NCBI GenBank assembly: GCA_020086605.1
Contig: JACBWW010000007.1
Span: 21,359,572-21,423,571, forward strand
Origin: Lanius collurio
Lineage: Eukaryota; Chordata; Aves; Passeriformes; Laniidae
Length of the DNA stretch: 64,000 nt
Direction: 5' to 3'
The position numbers and the translations under genes are program-made. The notes under the pieces are model-generated. The model was not told where the DNA came from, made no database searches, and saw nothing but the letters and a program-made list of their open reading frames with translations. Positions 58,301-64,000 of the stretch are shown piece by piece (position 1 is the first letter of the stretch; each line of letters begins with the position of its first letter).

Positions 58301-60550
58301 TTCCTAGGTTACCAGGAAGAACAAAGACACATGAAAGCAATCAACTTAAGGAAATATGACATTTCATGTCCCTGCATGAATGGGTCAAAGATTACCACTT
58401 TATGGGGCATAGGAGATAGAATACACCAAGAGGAACTAATAGATGAAAATATCAGCAACTTTTAAAATTTTCTTTTCTGTTTTGCACTGCAAAACTGGTA
58501 TATCCACTATTTAACAAGGTCTGAGTATTTCTTTGAAACCACTACACACAGTAAATATATGTAGTGAAATGAAGTAAGGCATAGTCAGGTCTACAGAAAG
58601 AAAAAAAAAAAAATCAAACTGTTTCAAGGATGTCTTTTTATTTTTTGCAAGCTTTAAATTCATGGTCATTTTGATTACATTTGAGTAAGAATCTTTCCAG
58701 GCATGTGCACAACCTACCTGGCACTATGAGAAGACATAAGAAATATGACAAAGTTACAGTAATATCTTTCAGAAAAAGTCATAGAAGAAGTAGATGATCA
58801 AAGAATCTGATGATCACATTTCAGCTCACTTCTGTGTCAAAGAACTACCTTTCCACAAACATGAGTTGCACCGTTTCTGATGCTGTCATGCTTATATTTA
58901 GAAATTTATATTTATTATAGTGGAAGCATCTGAGAATGGGACACTGATTCCTTTTATGCTTTTTCTCAACTTCAGGCTGCAAAACACCGTTCCTATTCTC
59001 TTGCATATGCCAGTTCTAATGCTTAGGCAGCCACAAGTAAAATGGACGAGTTTGCTGAAGTCTACAGCTATGATCTGCAGAAACTGCTTTAAATCAGGTC
59101 TGTGAAATGCTTTCTGTCAGTCCAGAGTTGCATGTTTGCTAGAACGGGTTAAAGGAAAAAACTTTATCTGTGATTTACTCGTCACACAGGCAAGTTCTCC
59201 CAGATTCCTATCCTGTGTCCTATCTATCATTAAAAGGGAAATGGGAGAAGGAAAAATTCAGGGCTCAAAAATTGCTTCAGGGCTTTCAAAGTCAGCAAAC
59301 ACTTCATATGATCTGAAATTTCCAGATAAAGTCATGACCAAGCTATAACTCTAATTGAAGCTGAATTAAAAAAAAAATAATAAATACTATGGACAGAGCA
59401 ATTGCTATTTGAAATTACTATTGTTTAAAGAATTGAGAATCAGGAATTATGACTTTACACAAGACCTCAATCTTACACTTCAGGATGAAGAACCATATTT
59501 GTGGGGGTTTTTTTGTTTATTTTTTTTTAGCCAGAGCTAAGTACTCATCATTTTGGTTCATTCCAAATAGGGCATAGTTGTTGGCATTCAGTAATTTCTT
59601 GGTCTTACAAGATAACAAATTGTTATCTTTGCACTAGTCTTAGATGCTTCAATGTTTAAAGTGCTACTTTTTGAGGAACTCTCCTATTTTACAGGACAGA
59701 AAAGAGTCAGTGCCCTAGGGAAACATCCATGCAAGAAGAAATTTCTTGTAACTGCTGCTCTTAAAAATGTTTGACCTTATTTCTATTGTAGCAAAAATTA
59801 GGGAACTGTGTAAAACTGAAAAAAAATTGTAAAAGTAGCATAAGAAGAAATTAACAGTCCACTCGATAGTTATTCCTTTCTTCCCTTTTATCTTGCCTAT
59901 TAGGATCATCATTATTTTAAAGGCCAGTATTTTAATAATCGCTGTATCTGGAAATCATACATTCTGCTTAGCAATGTTATCCTATTTTGGAAGATAAAAA
60001 TATAAGAAGAGGTTACCATTTAGGATCACAAGACATATAAAAAAGTTAGGTTTCTTTTTTAACTAGTCTGTATTTTCCTAAACCGATTTGTTTTTTATAT
60101 ACATCAAAGGATGTTCATTAAGAAATGGCATAATTCAAACCTGCAATTTCTCCAAAACTTGTATTTTCTTAATTAAAAAAATGCATGATTGTTTAAAGTC
60201 ATAAAAGTTTATTATTTAAAAGGGGCAGTATTTATCTATTTCTTACTAATTTTGTAAAAAAAAAAAAAAACAAACAGACTCAGATAAGAACCTTTTTTAT
60301 ACATATAAATTTGAAAAATAAACTGTGTAGATTCAAGCAAATACTTATTTTCCTGTTTAGTAAGTGAACAGGATGGGAAAAAAAAGGCAGAGAAAGATTA
60401 AAATGTTTCCATTTGTATTAAACGAGTATATTTTGTTTGCTTGGAAAAAATTGAAAACCTCTTAAACTATTTTCCTGTGTAATTAAAAAATCCCATATGG
60501 TATAAAAGGTCACCTATGGATCCACTAATTAAAACCAAAATAAATATATA

Positions 60551-61140
60551 TGTTGGTTTTGACTGGGATAGAGTTAATTTTCTTCACAGTGGCTGGTATG
60601 GGGCTGTGGTTTGGATTTGTGCTGAACAAGGGTTGGTAATATAGAGATGTTTTTGTTATTGCTGAGTGGTTGTTACGCAGAGCCAAGGCCTTTTCTACTT
60701 TTTTTATTGCCACACTGAGGTGGAAGTTGGAGGTGCATGGGAAAGTGGGAGGAGGCACACTCAGGACAGGTGACCCCAAGTGAACAAAGGGATATTCCAG
60801 ACCACAGGACGACATGGTCAGTGTATAAAATGGAGGAAAGAAGGAGAAAAGAAGGAGGTTGGAAAGATGGCATTTTTCTTCCCAAATAACTGCAATATGT
60901 AATGGGTCCCTGCTCTCCTGGAGATGGTTGAACATAGGCCTGCCCATGGGAAGCACTGAATTAATTATTTGTTTTGCTTTGGTTGTATATATGTCTTTTG
61001 CTTTCCCTATTCAACTGTCTTTGTCTTAACCCACAAGTTTTTTGTCTTTTACCATTCCTGTTCTCTCCCTCATCTTACAGGAACAGGAGAGAGTAAGTGG
61101 CTGAGAGGGACTTGGTTGCTGGCTGGAAGAAACCACAACA
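60551..61140 (+). mobile_element. Nearly complete solo LTR of an avian endogenous retrovirus
   Basis: The 590-bp unit starts TGTTGGTTTTGACTGGGATA and ends AAACCACAACA. It resembles a widespread bird LTR I recognise from its opening, GGATATTCCAGACCACA, and the TATA region GTGTATAAAATGG (60821-60833). The usual polyadenylation hexamer position reads ATTCAA (61009-61014), apparently one change from ATTAAA. The flanks ATATA (60546-60550) and ACATA (61141-61145) are a 4-of-5 match to a 5-bp target duplication. No internal retroviral sequence remains, which fits LTR-LTR recombination. A 143-codon antisense frame over it is not a gene. Confidence 0.88.
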
Positions 61141-62479
61141 ACATACTGAAATCCTTTTTTTCAAAGGGAATTGACTCTGTCCATTTCTTTTTGATCATGT
61201 AGAAGGTTTCTATAGCAGCTGTTTTCAAATAGACATTACTTATTACAGAATGTACTAGCCCAGCATTCAAAGAATGACACTTGTATTCTTGAACTCACCA
61301 TTGATCTTCTGAATGTCTAGGAAGTTATCACCTCTTGCTACTTCACTATGTCTGCTCATTTTCAACATGAGTATACATATTTTGCTGTAAGGAAGCTCAG
61401 TAAATGAACAGCTTTATCTAAAATGATGTAGTCTGATTCCTAATCCCCTGAGTGATGCCCAAAGTTCATTTTTGCTTAAATAAACCTCTTTAAACCCTTT
61501 TTTTGTCTTGAAGTCTGAATTCTATTTTAAGAAATTTAATAATATTCCATCTCAGAACCACTACAAAACAATAGAAGCAAATATGTGATAATTTTTGGGA
61601 TATCTAATGTTAAAAATTCTAAGTTTCTCCCTAAACTGTAGCCCACAATGTATTCAAGAAAACTAAAAACTATTTTTTATCTATAAGCCCTGCTTCCTTT
61701 ATATCTTTTTTAAAAGCTGAAGTTCTGACAGCCTTTCCAGTACATGTCCCATGTATTTATTTTATAAATATTCCAAACGATTGTCTTGCATGCCTGGGCA
61801 TGACAGAACAGTGCAATTTCTTATACTTTAAAAGAATCTATATATTCAGGATTCAATTTGCATGGACAAAGGGCCTACAGTGCTTAAACCAACGTTTTGG
61901 CATGTTTTGTAAATATTGTAAAATATCTCAATTGTTAAAGTACAGGTATCTGCTTACAGGCAACATAACCAAATTTGTTTAACATCTGCTGGTCAGACTT
62001 GCCATATGTAGGATGTCAAAAGTGATTCTGATTGATTTTGAATTATTTTTCTATTTCAGGGAAATATCAAGAAAAATAAACCAAGAAAAATGTAAAACAA
62101 TTATTTAGAATACAAACTAACAACTCACTGAATTGGATGTAACTTTTTGAATACTGGTATAGTTCAATATCATCCAGCAGATGTCCTTTACAAATAAAAA
62201 ACAAGGAAGGTCAGAAAAATCACAATTTTCTTAGATACATGCTGAGTCTAACTTTTGCTGTTGTACTCTTCAGTACAGGAACCAATGCTATGTGGTAGTG
62301 ATCAGTGAGACTAACCAAAGACCCTGCTCAGAATTTTTTTATGCAGTTTTGTTTTTCTATAAGCAATAGTAAGCATGTTTCATTTTACCAAAAAAGGGAA
62401 GATGCTCAGTTCTTTCCTAAATAAAATATATTAAATTGTAAATATGTCAAACTGTATTTGACAACATCACTAGCTCTTA

Positions 62480-63128
62480 TTTTCTCTGCCCTGCCAAGAA
62501 GGACTTGGGGATGCTGGTGAGTTAGAGACTGGACATGACCCAGAAATGTGTTCTTGCATCCCAGAAAGCAAATAATATCCTGGCTGCATCAAAAGAAGCA
62601 TGACCAGCAAGCTGAGGGGGGTGGTTTTGCACCTATACTCTGGTCTCTCGTGACATCCCGCCTGGAATCCCCAGCACAGAAAGGACATTGACCTGTTGGA
62701 GTGAATCCAGAGGAGGGCTGCAAAGTTGATTAGAGGGATGGAGCACCTCTTCTATCAGGAAAAGCTAAGAGAATTCGGATTACTCATCCTGGAAAAGGCT
62801 TCAGTCTGACCTAATTGCTGCCCACGAGAAAGATAGAGAGGGACTGTTACAAGAGCATGAAGTGACAGGACAGGCGGGAACAGTTTCAAACTGAGAGTAG
62901 GTTTATATAATATACTAGAAAAAAGTTCTTTACAGAGTGTGATGAAGGTCTGGAACAGGTTGCCCAGGGAAGCTGTGAATGCCCCTTCCCTGGCAGTGTT
63001 CAAGGCTGAGTTGGATGGAGCTCTGAGTAACCTGGTCCAGTGGGAGGTGTTCCTGCCTGTGGCAGGAGGTTGGAACTAAATGATCTTTAAGGTGCCTTCC
63101 AACCCAGGCCATTCTATGAATCTATGAC
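62480..63128 (+). mobile_element. CR1 fragment with intact avian 3' tail
   Basis: The body includes GACCTGTTGGAGTGAATCCA, GAGGGCTGCAAAGTTGATTA and GGAACAGGTTGCCCAGGGAA. It ends CCTTCCAACCCAGGCCATTC followed by TATGAATCTATGA, the typical CR1 3' UTR and octamer tail. ORF2 sequence is reduced and interrupted by stops. It is about 650 bp, a common 5'-truncated length. Confidence 0.93.
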
Positions 63129-64000
63129 TATGATTTTTCTGACCTTGTCTTCTATTTGCTTCTTCTTATAAATAGAAAATTGCATAGGTGATTCATTAGA
63201 ATTTCTAAAGCAATATCTCCTTATATATTATTTCCCTAAGACATCAATTTCATTTTCCTTAGGCAGGGTATATCAAAGTCATGCATTCTGAGTACTGCCT
63301 TTTGAAAAAAAAAAAAAAATAAAAATGTGGAAAGGGTAAAATGTCACCAATTTAGAATTTCTGTGGTGACTGGTATTTTTATGTTTCTAAATGTAATTCC
63401 TCTTCATTGAGATGACATAGAAGGAGTTTCCAGATGTGAGAATTTCAATATATTCTTCTTTTAGGTACCATCTTTTGGCAGATACCAAGATGCAGGCAAT
63501 TTGTCCTGGATGATTCAGCTATATTACTGATTACCAGACTGATATACTTCTTTGTTGGAATGATTTGCTTCCTGTTATGATCTTTGGAAATGACAGATTC
63601 AAGTTATTAAAATAAAAGGAAGATCTTCTCTGCAATAAGAGAAGATGTGTTTTAAGGAAAACAATCTGAAGATGAAAACTGTATACCTTAAATTGAAAGG
63701 TAAAAGTCCTATTGATTTAAACAGCAGGAGGTTTTTATCATGAATATTAGAAAAATTTGTCCCATAGGTTATTGAATATATTGAATGCAGTTATGAAGAG
63801 GAAATAGTAGTTCAAGGTCTGTGTTATTTTAGCAGGCATGCACAATGGATTTTCTTCTTCCCCATAAAGTTTCTCTTTCAGATGACTGTATTTGAAGTAA
63901 ATCTATGGGATATTTTCTCCTAAGTGTTGTCCATGTACATATCCTCTATGAAGGTCATAAGAGAGGCAAAGTTTTTCTAATAAAAAATTGCTTAAATAGA

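Noticed and set aside
60525..60956. 143-codon minus-strand open frame
   Set aside because: It is antisense to a well-matched solo LTR, and no protein family was recognised.

Overview
The window is vertebrate, AT-rich and almost certainly avian, most likely from a songbird. It carries part of one protein-coding gene on the minus strand. The avian call rests on several truncated CR1 non-LTR retrotransposons, two ending in the bird-type 3' tail (ATTCTATGA or ATTCTGTGTGATT). It also rests on LTRs that resemble types I associate with bird and passerine genomes. No prokaryotic-style operon, CRISPR array, tRNA or rRNA gene was seen.

The gene is neuroligin-4 (NLGN4, ortholog of human NLGN4X), a postsynaptic cell-adhesion protein. 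Its last three coding exons lie at 18532-18717 (186 bp), 15857-16646 (790 bp) and 6676-7525 (850 bp of coding sequence). All have consensus splice sites and compatible phases. They encode roughly the last 608 of about 816 residues: most of the cholinesterase-like domain with a dead nucleophile position, the stalk, the transmembrane helix, a gephyrin-binding-type motif and the C-terminal TTRV PDZ ligand. Introns of 1,885 bp and 8,331 bp separate them. The next upstream intron runs off the right end, so it is at least 45 kb. I found neither the preceding Y-I-H-G-G exon nor the first coding exon.

Layout: 1-6675 is the 3' UTR and downstream flank, with the polyadenylation site unresolved. 6676-18717 holds the three exons. 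In 18718-64000 the intron carries two clusters of mobile elements (24.1-27.0 kb and 41.2-45.7 kb), a CR1 fragment at 52.4 kb, a nearly complete solo LTR at 60.55-61.14 kb and another CR1 at 62.5-63.1 kb. The rest is unannotated AT-rich sequence with homopolymer runs.

The most interesting points are the intact human-like NLGN4 cytoplasmic tail on what is expected to be a bird autosome; two diverged LTRs that keep an octamer-TATA promoter with identical spacing; an LTR candidate with a degenerate GTAAGT-rich tract and a primer-binding-site-like sequence; and several young local tandem duplications. I found no convincing undescribed biological system. The evidence here supports an ordinary neuronal gene in a long, repeat-bearing intron landscape.
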